Positions 30,966 through 40,225 of a DNA stretch of 64,000 bases are shown one piece after another. Both the position numbers and the translations under genes were made by a program. Source of the stretch: Hyphomicrobiales bacterium (lineage in GTDB: Bacteria; Pseudomonadota; Alphaproteobacteria; Rhizobiales; Beijerinckiaceae); the NCBI GenBank assembly GCA_028869185.1, contig JAGWTA010000011.1, positions 1-64,000 of the forward strand, written 5' to 3'. Under the pieces are notes generated by a model. It saw only the letters and a program-made list of their open reading frames with translations, did not search any database and was not told the origin of the DNA. The first letter of the stretch is position 1; the number at the start of each line of letters is the position of its first letter.

Positions 30966-31859
30966 TCAGGCGAGCGTGCGTGCGAGGGCGAAAGCGTCGC
31001 GGAAATCGAGACAAAGCGGCGCGCCGCCACTCGCCATGCGCTGAAACAGCCCCGATTCCGTGCGGTATTTGACGTTGCCGATCGCCAGCGCGCCGACGCC
31101 CAGAGCCTTCGCGCCATCGATCGGCGCGCCATTGGCGAAAAGATCGACCCCTTCGACGCCGAGTGGGGGCACCGCATTGACGTCAGCGGCGATCTTGAGA
31201 TTGCTCGCAGCGGCGACATCGGCGCGCGAGAGAATCTGCACGCCCGCCTTTGCGCAACACAGCGCAATGTCGGCGTCGGCCAGCAGCGTGCGGATTTTCG
31301 CATTGTCGCCGCCGTCAGCCGCTTTCGTGTCGACCTTGAAGCGCTTTTTGATTTCATCGGCGATCTTCTGCACGCGCGCCGCGCCATCGTGCCCGGCCAG
31401 CTGCACCTGCGCGCCCTCAAGCGCAGAAATGACGCCGGTGCAAAAACCGACGACGCCCGTTGCGCCGAAAACAACGACCCGCGCGCCCTTCAACGATTTC
31501 TGAAACTTGTCCTGCAAAACCTTCTCGACGCAGGCGACCATCGCCGCGGCTGTCGTGAAGGAGCCCGCAGGATCGGCAAAAATCGAAAGCTCGAACGGCT
31601 TGAGCAACGCTGCGCGCGCCGCATTCAGCATGTCGAGCGCGAGAATGACGTCGCGTCCGCCGATGAATACGCCGGTGCGCACTGCATCGTGCGGCGGGCG
31701 CGAGAACATCGCGTCCTGCACAAGGCCGGTCACTTCATCCAGTGTGACGTTGACATAAGGGGTGACCGAATCGAAGCCGGCGTCCAGCGCCATGTTCACG
31801 TCGAACGGGCTCATATGCTTGAGCGGGCTCAGCATGTGCAGAATGGCCTTGGCGGTCAT
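30966..31859 (-). CDS. mtdB: NAD(P)-dependent methylene-H4MPT dehydrogenase
   Basis: A 297-residue protein of the MtdB family: LHMLSPLKHMSPFDVNMALD at 7-26, VGVFIGGRD, and the nucleotide-binding loop VVVFGATGVVGFCTGVISAL near 128. It oxidises methylene-H4MPT to methenyl-H4MPT. The fold loop is Gly-rich (GATGVVG), matching MtdA/MtdB. Association with mch and fae favours MtdB, the H4MPT-specific enzyme, over MtdA. It lies 12 bases after the beta-RFAP synthase-like gene and 1 base before the ATP-grasp gene. Confidence 0.93.
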   Translation of the reverse strand: MTAKAILHMLSPLKHMSPFDVNMALDAGFDSVTPYVNVTLDEVTGLVQDAMFSRPPHDAVRTGVFIGGRDVILALDMLNAARAALLKPFELSIFADPAGSFTTAAAMVACVEKVLQDKFQKSLKGARVVVFGATGVVGFCTGVISALEGAQVQLAGHDGAARVQKIADEIKKRFKVDTKAADGGDNAKIRTLLADADIALCCAKAGVQILSRADVAAASNLKIAADVNAVPPLGVEGVDLFANGAPIDGAKALGVGALAIGNVKYRTESGLFQRMASGGAPLCLDFRDAFALARTLA

Positions 31860-31871
31860 CGTTTCGTCCCC

Positions 31872-32891
31872 TCAGCCGGTCGCGTCCGGCGTTATTGCAA
31901 TTGTCGCGCCGCGATTGAGCGGCCTGACGATGGCGATCGTCGGGCCAGCGGCGGCGCAGCCCGCTCGCGCGGCCAGTTCCCGCGCCTGCGCTTCGTCTTC
32001 CGCAAAAGCAAAGCCCGTGGGGCCCCACGACGTCTGGCCGCAACCATAGGCGCCAGCCGCCGCGAGACGCTCCACAATCGCGGCGACTTTCGCCGATGTA
32101 AAGCGCGAGCCGCCCTGCGCCGGCGCGAAATGATCGCCGACAATCTGCTGAATGCGTGCGATCGCCGCGCCAAAACCGGCGATATCGCGTTCGTAAAGCG
32201 CGGGCAAAGCCTGCATGAGCGCGAGGCGACAGGTTTCGCCCGCCGCGCTTTCGGGAAAATTCGGCAAGGCTGCGAAAGCGGCGCGCTCGGCCTCGCCATG
32301 CACGCCCTGCACGCGCGAATCCTGCACGAGAAGAATCCGCCACTCCTCTGGAACCGCGCAATGGGCGACGACAGGCGGGGTTTTCGTGTGCGGACCGCGC
32401 CCGGCGTCTACGACAAACCCGCCGCGCGTGAAGAGTCCCGCCCCGATGCCCGAGCGAGCGCCGCGCTCCGTCAGCATCGCATCGGCCTGTGTATCGCGCG
32501 GCGCACCCGTCAAGGCGCGCACGGCGGCTGAAACCGCCAGCGCCATCTGGGTGCCAGAACCAAGACCTGCATGCGGGGGAATAGTGCGCAGAACCGTCAA
32601 TGCGAATGCGCGATCGGGCGCGAGCGTCGGCGCGATCGCGCGCAGATAACGCTCCGCGCGATCGGACTGTTCACCCGTTGCGGAAAAAGCGGCGGCGGGG
32701 CGCAGCTCGATTTCCGTCGCAGGCTCCGCCAACGCCATGCCCAGCGAGCCGAACATGCGGCCGAGCGAGCCGTTCATGTCGAGAAAGCCCAGATGCAGAC
32801 GCGCGCTGGCCGCAACATGCGCCGCGGCGCGGCGCGCGCCCTGCGCCGCGCCAGCCCGTTCGGCTGTGGCGTGATTTGTTGCGGCGCACAT
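31872..32891 (-). CDS. Beta-ribofuranosylaminobenzene 5'-phosphate synthase-like protein
   Basis: A 339-residue GHMP-fold protein. Segments AASARLHLGFLDMNGSLGRM near 30, IPPHAGLGSGTQMALAVSAA (GHMP Gly loop) near 115 and GRGPHTKTPPV match the beta-RFAP synthase family, which joins p-aminobenzoate and PRPP with loss of CO2, the first step toward the arylamine part of H4MPT. GGAGAGAGG precedes the ATG at 32891; a start at 32918 is possible. It leads the leftward C1 operon and is divergent from the pcd-fhc unit; the 204 bases between them must hold both promoters. Confidence 0.85.
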   Translation of the reverse strand: MCAATNHATAERAGAAQGARRAAAHVAASARLHLGFLDMNGSLGRMFGSLGMALAEPATEIELRPAAAFSATGEQSDRAERYLRAIAPTLAPDRAFALTVLRTIPPHAGLGSGTQMALAVSAAVRALTGAPRDTQADAMLTERGARSGIGAGLFTRGGFVVDAGRGPHTKTPPVVAHCAVPEEWRILLVQDSRVQGVHGEAERAAFAALPNFPESAAGETCRLALMQALPALYERDIAGFGAAIARIQQIVGDHFAPAQGGSRFTSAKVAAIVERLAAAGAYGCGQTSWGPTGFAFAEDEAQARELAARAGCAAAGPTIAIVRPLNRGATIAITPDATG

Positions 32892-33095
32892 GCGCCTCTC
32901 TCCGTTCCGGCTCGTCAAATCGTTTTTGCAAACGGTCTTGCATCAGCCGTCGCTGTCAATAAACTGATGGAAAATCTCCGGCTTGCCAAGCACGTTTCCG
33001 ATTGCGCGGCGCCGGCTTCGATTTTCGCCTGCAGACAGTTCGCCGCAAGCCGGCGTCCATCATCACGGGGCGAGTTGTTCTGCGGAGGACCTCCC

Positions 33096-33476
33096 GTGAC
33101 AGGGGCTTCGAAAAAGACCGAGACGGTTTATTCGGCCGAGGAAATCGAAAAGCGTCTGCCGCGCCATTGGCGTTATGAGGACGGCTGGATCAAACGCACC
33201 TATCGCACGCATTCCTGGAAAGGCACGATGCTGATGGTTGGAACCATCGGCCATCTTGCGGAAGCGGCGTGGCACCATCCAGACATCACTCTTTCTTACG
33301 CCTGGCTCGAGGTTCGTCTGCAAACGCACAGCGCAAAGGGCGTGACGGACAAGGATTTCGCGCTTGCGCGCAAGATCGAGGAAACGCTGAGCTGGCGCCC
33401 CGGGCGCGAGGGCGCGGGCCTCGAAGGAACGCCTCAAAACGACGCGCGATTTTCCTACATCAAATACGACGATTGA
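33096..33476 (+). CDS. Pterin-4a-carbinolamine dehydratase-like protein
   Basis: A 126-residue protein of the PCD/DCoH family: RLPRHWRYEDGWIKRTYRTH, then GHLAEAAWHHPDITLSYAWL with the active-site HHP and nearby acidic/Trp residues, and THSAKGVTDKDFALARKIEE. The start is GTG at 33096 with a strong GGAGG 8 bases upstream. PCD genes belong to methylotroph H4MPT clusters and are required for dH4MPT synthesis there, though no aromatic hydroxylase is involved. It is the first gene of the fhc operon, 2 bases before fhcB. The C-terminal 25 residues extend past the usual fold. Confidence 0.88.
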   Translation: MTGASKKTETVYSAEEIEKRLPRHWRYEDGWIKRTYRTHSWKGTMLMVGTIGHLAEAAWHHPDITLSYAWLEVRLQTHSAKGVTDKDFALARKIEETLSWRPGREGAGLEGTPQNDARFSYIKYDD

Positions 33477-33478
33477 CG

Positions 33479-34600
33479 ATGCCGCGAAAAGCAAAATCCA
33501 GCGCGAGAAAATCCGCCGCCGCGCCAAAGGCGGCTGCGCCGATCGATATTGACGCGGCATGCAAGCTGGCGGCGACATTGCTTTCGGCTGCGCGTTTGCC
33601 GGTGATCGCGGGCATGGGCGCTGATGTGGCGGGGGCGCGCGCCGCAATCCGTCTCGCACGCGCGACGCACGGCGTTTACGACCATCTGGCGAGCGCGGAG
33701 ATCATGGCCGAGCTCGAGCCGCTGCGCCGCGCGCGGCGTTTTGCGACTACGCCGGATGAAGCGCGTGTGCGCGCCGATTGCCTGCTGTTCGTCGGCGCGG
33801 GCCTTGTGCAGCGCTGGCCTGAGATCGGCGCGCGCCTTGCCGTTGGCGCGCCGCCTGCGCTGCAGCGAGGACGGGCGCGCAAGATCGTCTGGCTTGGAGG
33901 CGATCGCGCCGACGTGAAAGGGCTCGGCGCAGAGGTGGATGCGCTGGCGGCCGCGCGACGCGACATGGGCCCGCTGATCGGCATGATTCGCGCGCGCGCA
34001 ATGGGTCGCCCGATCAAAGCAGAGAAATCGGCATTGCGCAGGATCGATTCGCTTGCCGAAACCTTCAAGGCTGCGCATTTCGGCGTCGCAATCTCCAGCG
34101 CAGCGGCGCTCGATCCGCTTGCGCTCGAACAGCTCGCCGGTCTCGTCGAGGATCTGAACGCGACGACGCGATTTTCTTCGCTGCTTCTTGGCCCGCGCGC
34201 CAATGGCGCAGGCGTTACACAGGCCGGCGCCTGGGTGGCGGGCTTTCCGCCGCGCACCGGCTTTTGTTCGGGCGAAGCCGAACATGACCCCTGGCGGTTC
34301 GACGCGCGCCGCCTGATCGAATCGGGCGAGGCGGACGCTGCTCTGTGGATCGACGCTTACGGCGACGAGCCGCCGCCATGGACGCGAAAGGTTCCACTCG
34401 TCACGCTTACATGCGGCGACTTCGGCGGCGGCCTCGTCCATGTGCGCGCCGGACGGCCGGGCGTCGATCACGATTGCGTCGAGATGGCGATCGAGACGGG
34501 CGTGCTGACGCCGCGCGCTGCTAGCGCGCCGAGCGCTGCGCCGCGCGTCGATGCGATAATCGAGCGCATCATGGCGCATCTTCCGGGGAGCTGCGCATGA
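33479..34600 (+). CDS. fhcB: Formyltransferase/hydrolase complex subunit B
   Basis: A 373-residue FwdB/FmdB-related protein. The segment AACKLAATLLSAARLPVIAG near 27-46, GVYDHLASAEIMAELEPLRR and TGFCSGEAEHDPWRFDARRL are typical. In methylotrophs this subunit lacks the molybdopterin site of the archaeal enzyme, and none of its Cys clusters can be seen here; it is a structural subunit of the Fhc complex. The basic Ala/Lys-rich first 22 residues may be a tail. The ATG at 33479 follows the pcd stop by 2 bases, and its stop overlaps fhcA by ATGA. Confidence 0.92.
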   Translation: MPRKAKSSARKSAAAPKAAAPIDIDAACKLAATLLSAARLPVIAGMGADVAGARAAIRLARATHGVYDHLASAEIMAELEPLRRARRFATTPDEARVRADCLLFVGAGLVQRWPEIGARLAVGAPPALQRGRARKIVWLGGDRADVKGLGAEVDALAAARRDMGPLIGMIRARAMGRPIKAEKSALRRIDSLAETFKAAHFGVAISSAAALDPLALEQLAGLVEDLNATTRFSSLLLGPRANGAGVTQAGAWVAGFPPRTGFCSGEAEHDPWRFDARRLIESGEADAALWIDAYGDEPPPWTRKVPLVTLTCGDFGGGLVHVRAGRPGVDHDCVEMAIETGVLTPRAASAPSAAPRVDAIIERIMAHLPGSCA

Positions 34601-36231
34601 TCGTCAGAATTTCCGGCGGCCATGTCGTCGATCCGCTCTCAGGCCGCAACGAAACCGGCGACGTGTGGATCGAGGACGGCAAGATCGTTGCGCCGCCGCA
34701 GGGGCAAAGCGCGGACGCAGAGTATGACGCGCGCAATTGCCTTGTGATGGCGGGCGCGATCGATATTCATTCGCATATCGCCGGCGCCAATGTCGCAACC
34801 GCGCGCCTGATGCTGCCGGAAGCCCATGCCGCCTACATGGCGCGCCCTGCGCAAACCCAACTCGCCGCCGCCGGCTGGACGGCCGAAGAAACAGGCCGGC
34901 GCTATGCGCGCATGGGGTTCACCACTGTTGTGGAGCCGGCCGTTTCGCCGCATCTGGCGCTGCACGCCCATCTCGAGCTTTCCGATATTCCGATCATCGA
35001 CAAGGCCGTGCTCGCTGTGCTCGGCAATGACGACTACCTTCTTTCCGCGCTGCGCAAGGGCGAGGGCGCGACCGCCGTTGCCGATTATGTAGCGCTCACG
35101 CTGCAAGCGACGCGCGCGCTGGGCGTCAAATGCATCAATGCCGGCGGCGCGATGGCCTTCAAGGAGAATGTGCGCGCATTTTCGCTCGACGATGTCGTGC
35201 CGCAATACGGGCTGACGTCGCGCCAGATCATGGAAGCGTTGCAGGATGCGGCGGTCAAACTGAAGCTCGCTCATCCGCTCCATCTTCACATGAACAATCT
35301 CGGACTGCCGGGCAATGTAGAAACGGCGATCGCCACGATCGATGCGGCGCGCGGTCTGCCGCTGCATCTGGCGCATCTGCAATTCTACGCCTATGGCAAG
35401 GAGGGCGGACGCGCCTTTTCCTCGGCAGCCGCACAGCTTGCGGAGAAGGTGAACGCCTCCCCGCATGTCACCGTCGACATCGGCCAGGTGATGTTCTCCG
35501 ATACGGTGACGATTTCGCTCGACGTGCTGCGCCAGTTCACGGGTCTCAAAACGGCGCGCCCGCGCAAGGGATTCATCTACGACGGCGACATCAACAGCGC
35601 CGGCGTCGTCCCCTATTCGTACAAGCGCAGCGATTTTTTCAACGCCGTGCAATGGGCCTGCGGCCTCGAGCTTTTCTTGCTGATCGATGATCCCTGGCGC
35701 GTGTTCTTCACGACCGATCACCCCAATGGCGCGCCCTTCACCGTCTATCCGGAAATTTTCGCCTTGCTGACGAGCCGCGACAGGCGCGCGGAATGGCTGG
35801 CGAGCCTGCCCAAGGGCGTTGCCGAGACAACGACGCTTGGCTCGATCCGGCGCGAATATACATTCGAGGAACTGGCGATCATGACACGCGCTGCGCCCGC
35901 CAAGCTGCTCGGCATGCGCGATCGCGGGTCACTGGCGGCGGGCGCAACGGCCGATGTCGCGGTTTATGGACTGCACAAGGATCGCGCGAAAATGTTCGCC
36001 GCCGCGCGGTATCTCTTCAAGGACGGCGCGCTTGTCGTGCGCAACGGCGAAATCGTGCATGCGCCCTACGGCCGCACATTCCGCGCGACGCCCGGATTCG
36101 ACCGGGCCATCGAACGACGGCTCGACCGCTATTACACCTCCCTTTACGGCCTGAAGCGCGACCTGTTTTCCGTGCCCGATTTTGCGCTGCCGCGGCCACA
36201 AGCATTTGGCGAAGTCCCATGTCTGGCCTGA
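34597..36231 (+). CDS. fhcA: Formyltransferase/hydrolase complex subunit A
   Basis: A 544-residue amidohydrolase-fold subunit related to FwdA/FmdA. The metal motif HSH lies in AGAIDIHSHIAGANVATARL at 52-71, with HLHMNNLGLPGN, LHLAHLQFYAYGKEGG and the metal Asp in FFTTDHPNGAPF. It hydrolyses formyl-methylofuran to formate. Length and order match the methylotroph enzymes. The first codons overlap the fhcB stop and the last 13 bases overlap fhcD, so the operon is translationally linked. Confidence 0.95.
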   Translation: MIVRISGGHVVDPLSGRNETGDVWIEDGKIVAPPQGQSADAEYDARNCLVMAGAIDIHSHIAGANVATARLMLPEAHAAYMARPAQTQLAAAGWTAEETGRRYARMGFTTVVEPAVSPHLALHAHLELSDIPIIDKAVLAVLGNDDYLLSALRKGEGATAVADYVALTLQATRALGVKCINAGGAMAFKENVRAFSLDDVVPQYGLTSRQIMEALQDAAVKLKLAHPLHLHMNNLGLPGNVETAIATIDAARGLPLHLAHLQFYAYGKEGGRAFSSAAAQLAEKVNASPHVTVDIGQVMFSDTVTISLDVLRQFTGLKTARPRKGFIYDGDINSAGVVPYSYKRSDFFNAVQWACGLELFLLIDDPWRVFFTTDHPNGAPFTVYPEIFALLTSRDRRAEWLASLPKGVAETTTLGSIRREYTFEELAIMTRAAPAKLLGMRDRGSLAAGATADVAVYGLHKDRAKMFAAARYLFKDGALVVRNGEIVHAPYGRTFRATPGFDRAIERRLDRYYTSLYGLKRDLFSVPDFALPRPQAFGEVPCLA

Positions 36232-37136
36232 AATCCTTCACACGCAACGGCGTGCGCATCGACGAGACATTTGCCGAAGCCTTTCCGATGAGCGGAACGG
36301 GCCTTCTGATAACAGGGCCGACGCGGCGCTGGGCCAATCAGGCGGCGACGACCATGACGGGTTTCGCCACATCCGTCATCGGCTGCGGCGCGGAAGCTGG
36401 AATCGATCGCGAAATTGCTGCCAACAAGACGCCGGACGGGCGGCCGGGCGTGCGCGTTCTGCTGTTCGCCATGTCGGAAGCCGATTGCGAAAAGCAGCTC
36501 GTCAACCGACTTGGCCAATGCGTGTTGACTTGCCCCGGCAGCGCCGTTTTCGCCGGCGTCGAGGGAGAAAAACAGATCAAGACCGGCGATGCGATCCGCT
36601 ATTTCGGCGATGGATGGCAGATTTCCAAACGGCTCGACGGAAAGCGCTACTGGCGCGTGCCGACGATGGACGGCGAATTTCTGTGCGAGGGCACGACGGG
36701 CCTGACGAGCCAATCGGTCGGCGGCGGCAATCTCCTCATCATGGGCGCGGATTTCGCCTCGACCATGCGCGCGACGGAAGCAGCTGTCGACGCAATCGCC
36801 AGGGTCGACGGCGCGATAACGCCATTCCCCGGCGGGATCGTGCGTTCTGGCTCCAAGGTCGGCTCGAAATACAAGGCGTTGTTCGCCTCGACCAACGACG
36901 CCTATTGCCCGACGTTGCGCGGTGTGACCGCGAGCGCGCTCGACCCCGAAATCGGCTGCGTGCTGGAAATCGTGATCGACGGATTGACCTATGACGCCGT
37001 CGCGCAGGCCATGCGCGCGGGACTCGCCGCCATTGTGAAAATGGGCGCCAAGCGCGGCGCGCGCCGCGTCGGCGCCGGCAATTACGGCGGCAAGCTCGGG
37101 CCACACCACTTTCACCTGAAGGATCTCGCGCCGTGA
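36219..37136 (+). CDS. fhcD: Formylmethanofuran:H4MPT formyltransferase subunit
   Basis: A 305-residue Ftr-family protein with TNGLIITGP-like segment GTGLLITGPTRRWANQAATT near 26, FATSVIGCGAEAGIDREI, CVLTCPGSAVFAG and GGGNLLIMGADFASTMRATE. It transfers the formyl group between formyl-H4MPT and methylofuran inside the Fhc complex. The ATG at 36219 lies 13 bases within fhcA; the end overlaps fhcC by GTGA. Archaeal Ftr is near 297 residues, so the length is normal. Confidence 0.95.
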   Translation: MSGLKSFTRNGVRIDETFAEAFPMSGTGLLITGPTRRWANQAATTMTGFATSVIGCGAEAGIDREIAANKTPDGRPGVRVLLFAMSEADCEKQLVNRLGQCVLTCPGSAVFAGVEGEKQIKTGDAIRYFGDGWQISKRLDGKRYWRVPTMDGEFLCEGTTGLTSQSVGGGNLLIMGADFASTMRATEAAVDAIARVDGAITPFPGGIVRSGSKVGSKYKALFASTNDAYCPTLRGVTASALDPEIGCVLEIVIDGLTYDAVAQAMRAGLAAIVKMGAKRGARRVGAGNYGGKLGPHHFHLKDLAP

Positions 37137-37939
37137 AGCCGCTTGTTTTCACCCTGCGCAGCGAACCGGTCGAACGGCTCGATCTTTCCGCGCTGACGCC
37201 AGCGCGCCTGTCCGATCTTTCCAGCGCCGCGATCGAAAAGCTCGCGATCGGCACCACGCAGCGTCCGTTGCGCGTTGGCGATGTGTTCAGGCTGCGCGAC
37301 GGGGATCGTTCCGTTATTCGCTTTTCCGGCGGATCGTCGCGGTTCGACCGCATCGCCATGGCGATGGAGAGCGGCGTCATCGAAGTCGATGGCATGGTGG
37401 GCCGCGAAGCTGGCTGCGGCATGCGCGGCGGCGCGCTGACGATCAGCGGCGCGGCGGGCGATTACGCCGCCAGCGGCGCACGCGGCGGCGCGATCGAGAT
37501 CGGCGGCGATTGTGGCGATTTCCTGGGCGCTCCGCTCGTGGGCGAAATGGAGGGAATCAATGGCGGCGTCGTCATTGTGCGGGGGCGCGCCGGGCATCGC
37601 GCCTGCGATCGCATGCGGCGCGGTCTCGTGGCGGTCGAGAAAGGGGCCGGCGAATATGCGGGCTCGCGGATGATCGCGGGCACGCTGGTCGTCGCCGGTC
37701 CGGTCGGGGGATTTCCGGGGACGATGATGCGCCGCGGGACCATCATCATGCCCGCGCTGCCGGAAATCGCGCCGACGTTTCTGGATTGCGGCGCCACGCC
37801 GCTCGGCTTCACGGCGCTTTATGCGACGAGCCTTGCCGCACGCAGCCCCCGCGCCGCGCGGCTGTTGCGGCGCGCGCTGCGCCGTTTTGGCGGCGACACC
37901 GCGACGCTGGGCAAGGGAGAGTTGCTGGTTCCGGCATGA
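37133..37939 (+). CDS. fhcC: Formyltransferase/hydrolase complex subunit C
   Basis: A 268-residue protein starting with GTG, which overlaps the fhcD stop. It shows the Gly-rich repeated turns of FwdC/glutamate synthase alpha-subunit C-terminal domains (GMVGREAGCGMRGGALTISG, GAIEIGGDCGDFLGAPLVGE, GVVIVRGRAGHRACDRMRRG), a beta-helix scaffold. It completes the four-subunit Fhc complex. It is the last gene of the fhcBADC order usual in alphaproteobacterial methylotrophs. Confidence 0.93.
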   Translation: MKPLVFTLRSEPVERLDLSALTPARLSDLSSAAIEKLAIGTTQRPLRVGDVFRLRDGDRSVIRFSGGSSRFDRIAMAMESGVIEVDGMVGREAGCGMRGGALTISGAAGDYAASGARGGAIEIGGDCGDFLGAPLVGEMEGINGGVVIVRGRAGHRACDRMRRGLVAVEKGAGEYAGSRMIAGTLVVAGPVGGFPGTMMRRGTIIMPALPEIAPTFLDCGATPLGFTALYATSLAARSPRAARLLRRALRRFGGDTATLGKGELLVPA

Positions 37940-38008
37940 GCGCGCCGCCTGACTTTTGCGGTCGCCAGCCTATATAATGCGTTTTTGGCGACGTCATCGG
38001 AGGTCGGC

Positions 38009-38221
38009 ATGGAATTCGTCCAATTGATCTTCACGGTCTGCTCGCTTGCAAACCCATCGGTTTGCGAGGAACAGCATCTGGAATTTTCCAGTCACGGATC
38101 GCTGCGCCATTGCATGGCCGAGGCGCCGCCTCAGCTGGCGCAATGGATCGAGCAGCATCCCGGCAAAGTCATCCGCAAATTTCACTGCGCCTGGCCTGGC
38201 GCAGAAGGACAGAAGATTTGA
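38009..38221 (+). CDS. Small conserved alphaproteobacterial protein
   Basis: A 70-residue protein (MEFVQLIFTVCSLANPSVCE onwards) with GGAGG 7 bases before the ATG. Cys pairs at CSLANPSVCEE and later Cys residues (HCMAEAP, HCAWPG) could form disulfides or bind metal. Similar small proteins are common in alphaproteobacteria, from memory, with no function known to me. It lies between fhcC and folP; the stop is 5 bases before folP, so it may be co-transcribed with folP-folK. Confidence 0.65.
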   Translation: MEFVQLIFTVCSLANPSVCEEQHLEFSSHGSLRHCMAEAPPQLAQWIEQHPGKVIRKFHCAWPGAEGQKI

Positions 38222-38226
38222 CGACT

Positions 38227-39063
38227 ATGGAACTGGCTGCGCTTGCCGTTCGGCGCGATGCGTTTCTCGAGCGTGTGGCAAGCCGGCGGCGCACGCTCAT
38301 GGGCATATTGAACGTGACGCCTGATTCCTTTTCGGACGGCGGCATGTTCCAGTCTTTCGACGCCGCCGTCGCGCAGGCGCGGCGCATGGTCGAGGATGGC
38401 GCCGATATTATCGATGTCGGCGCCGAATCGACGCGTCCTGGCCATACGCCGATTTCGGCCCAGGACGAACGCAAGCGTCTCGAACCGCTGCTGGCGCGAC
38501 TGTTGCAGGACGTGGACGCGCCCTTTTCGATCGACACTTACAAGGCTTCGACCGCACGTTGGGCGGCGGGCCGCGGCGTTTGCGTCGTCAACGACATCTG
38601 GGGCCTGCAAAAGGACGCCGGCATGGCGGACGCCGTCGCCGAGACGGGCGCGGCCGTCGTCGTCATGCACAACCGTGCAGCAGTCGATGCGAAAATCGAT
38701 ATCGTGTCCGACATGCGCCGGTTTTTCGACGTCTCGCTGAAGCGCGCGGAAGCTGCGGGCGTTCCACGCGCCCATGTGATGCTCGATCCCGGAATTGGTT
38801 TCGGCAAGACCAAGGAGCAAAATCTCGCCGCGCTGAAAGCGACGGACCTATTCGTTCGCGAATACAAGCTGCCGATCCTGATCGGCGTCTCGCGCAAATC
38901 GATTTTCGGCCTGCTGCTTGGCGCGGCGGTCGATGGGCGCCTGGTCGGCACCCTGGCGGCCAATCTCATTACGGCGACGGCTGGCGCGCGCATTTTTCGC
39001 GTACACGACGTCGCCGAACATCACGCCGCTTTCACAGTCATGGACGCAATCGAAAACGCATGA
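38227..39063 (+). CDS. folP: Dihydropteroate synthase
   Basis: A 278-residue DHPS with the family blocks LMGILNVTPDSFSDGGMF at 24-42, DIIDVGAESTRPGHTPIS, VVNDIWGLQKDAGM and LIGVSRKSIFG with the pterin/phosphate residues. It joins hydroxymethyldihydropterin diphosphate and p-aminobenzoate to dihydropteroate in folate synthesis. Position next to H4MPT genes raises the question of a second role, since dH4MPT synthesis has an analogous step with the beta-RFAP product; the sequence alone looks like a normal FolP. It overlaps folK by ATGA. Confidence 0.88.
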   Translation: MELAALAVRRDAFLERVASRRRTLMGILNVTPDSFSDGGMFQSFDAAVAQARRMVEDGADIIDVGAESTRPGHTPISAQDERKRLEPLLARLLQDVDAPFSIDTYKASTARWAAGRGVCVVNDIWGLQKDAGMADAVAETGAAVVVMHNRAAVDAKIDIVSDMRRFFDVSLKRAEAAGVPRAHVMLDPGIGFGKTKEQNLAALKATDLFVREYKLPILIGVSRKSIFGLLLGAAVDGRLVGTLAANLITATAGARIFRVHDVAEHHAAFTVMDAIENA

Positions 39064-39587
39064 ACGCGGCGATCGACATCGGCCTTGGGCTTGGCGGCAA
39101 TGTCGGAGACGTGGCGCGCCACATGCGCGAGGCGCTGTCGCTGATGGAAACGCGCGACGTTGCGCGCATCGAGAAAGTCTCGTCGCTCTGGCGCACGCCG
39201 CCGTGGGGCAATGTGGATCAACCGCCGTTTCTCAACGCTTGCGCGCTGGCGAAAACGACATTGCAGCCCTATGCGCTGCTCGCCGCCCTCAAGCAGATCG
39301 AGGCCGATCTTGGCCGCCAGCCGACAATGCGCTGGGGGCCGCGCGTGATCGATCTCGATATTCTCTTTTACGGCGAGACAGCGATTGACGATCCGAAGCT
39401 GACCTTGCCGCACAAGGAAATGCTGCGCCGCGCTTTTGTTCTGGCGCCGCTGGCGGAAATTGCGCCCGATCGCATGATCGCGGGCGAAAGCGTTGCGGCT
39501 GCATTGCGCCATCTCGACATGCGCGATCTTTCCATCGCTGCGCCGGGCGAGACCTGGCGGCGTCAGGATTCGGCGTCGAAATCCTGA
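39060..39587 (+). CDS. folK: Hydroxymethyldihydropterin pyrophosphokinase
   Basis: A 175-residue HPPK: GLGLGGNVGDVARHMREAL at the start, VSSLWRTPPWGNVDQPPFLN, and the catalytic GPRVIDLDILFYG with the Mg-binding Asp pair. It makes the diphosphate used by FolP. It is coupled to folP; a folB (dihydroneopterin aldolase) gene, often between the two, is absent here. Its 3' end overlaps the convergent NYN gene by 25 bases. Confidence 0.92.
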   Translation: MNAAIDIGLGLGGNVGDVARHMREALSLMETRDVARIEKVSSLWRTPPWGNVDQPPFLNACALAKTTLQPYALLAALKQIEADLGRQPTMRWGPRVIDLDILFYGETAIDDPKLTLPHKEMLRRAFVLAPLAEIAPDRMIAGESVAAALRHLDMRDLSIAAPGETWRRQDSASKS

Positions 39588-40147
39588 GGGTAATCGGCAG
39601 AGTCAGTCTCTTCGGCGACGCCGAGTTGCTGCAGAATGTTGAAAATGTCGGAGATCGAGTAAGCGGCCGCGCGTAATTCGCGCGCCACGCCCGTCGTGTC
39701 GGTGATGAGCTTGGTGCGGATGCCTTCCTCACGCAGCCCCCAGACGAGCGGCGCATAATCGCCATCAGCGGCGACCAGCACGAGGAAATCCGGTTTGAGG
39801 CGCATACAGGTCAGCGCCAGTCGGATCATCAGGCGCTGATCGTCGGAATGTTTCAGGAAAGTTCCCGACCATTTGGCGGGCGCCTCAATGACGTTGACGC
39901 CCTGCAGTTCAAGCGCGGCGCGATAATTGTAGAACTTCTCGTTGTCGCTGTGAACGGGATCGCCGGGGTTGCGCGGTTGCGCAGGCAAGCGAATGGCAGG
40001 CGCAAAAATTTCGAGAACCTCGTTATTTTTCTCTTCGAGGAAATCGACGAATTCGCGGTAAGGGACGCGCGGTTCCGCGCCGCGCTTTTTCAGGACTGCG
40101 CGCACGAATTGCGCATCGACGCCGACAATCAGACGAGAATTGCTCAT
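39563..40147 (-). CDS. NYN-domain (LabA/DUF88-like) protein
   Basis: A 194-residue NYN-domain protein, related to PIN-like nucleases. The fold is marked by RLIVGVDAQFVRAVLKKRG near the start, KFYNYRAALELQGV, KHSDDQRLMIRLALTCMRLK and DFLVLVAADGDYAPLVWGLR with the acidic cluster. NYN proteins are thought to cut or bind RNA. ATG at 40147 is chosen over 40162 on family length. It reads convergent to folK with a 25-base overlap. No partner is evident. Confidence 0.8.
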   Translation of the reverse strand: MSNSRLIVGVDAQFVRAVLKKRGAEPRVPYREFVDFLEEKNNEVLEIFAPAIRLPAQPRNPGDPVHSDNEKFYNYRAALELQGVNVIEAPAKWSGTFLKHSDDQRLMIRLALTCMRLKPDFLVLVAADGDYAPLVWGLREEGIRTKLITDTTGVARELRAAAYSISDIFNILQQLGVAEETDSADYPQDFDAES

Positions 40148-40225
40148 GATGGATCGCACCAAAATCGTTTATGCAAAAACCAACACGGGTTTGAGCGATG
40201 TTGGCGCACCTGTCAAATTCACGGA

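Noticed and set aside
30945-32531. 528-residue + strand frame
   Set aside because: Antisense shadow of mtdB and the beta-RFAP synthase-like gene.
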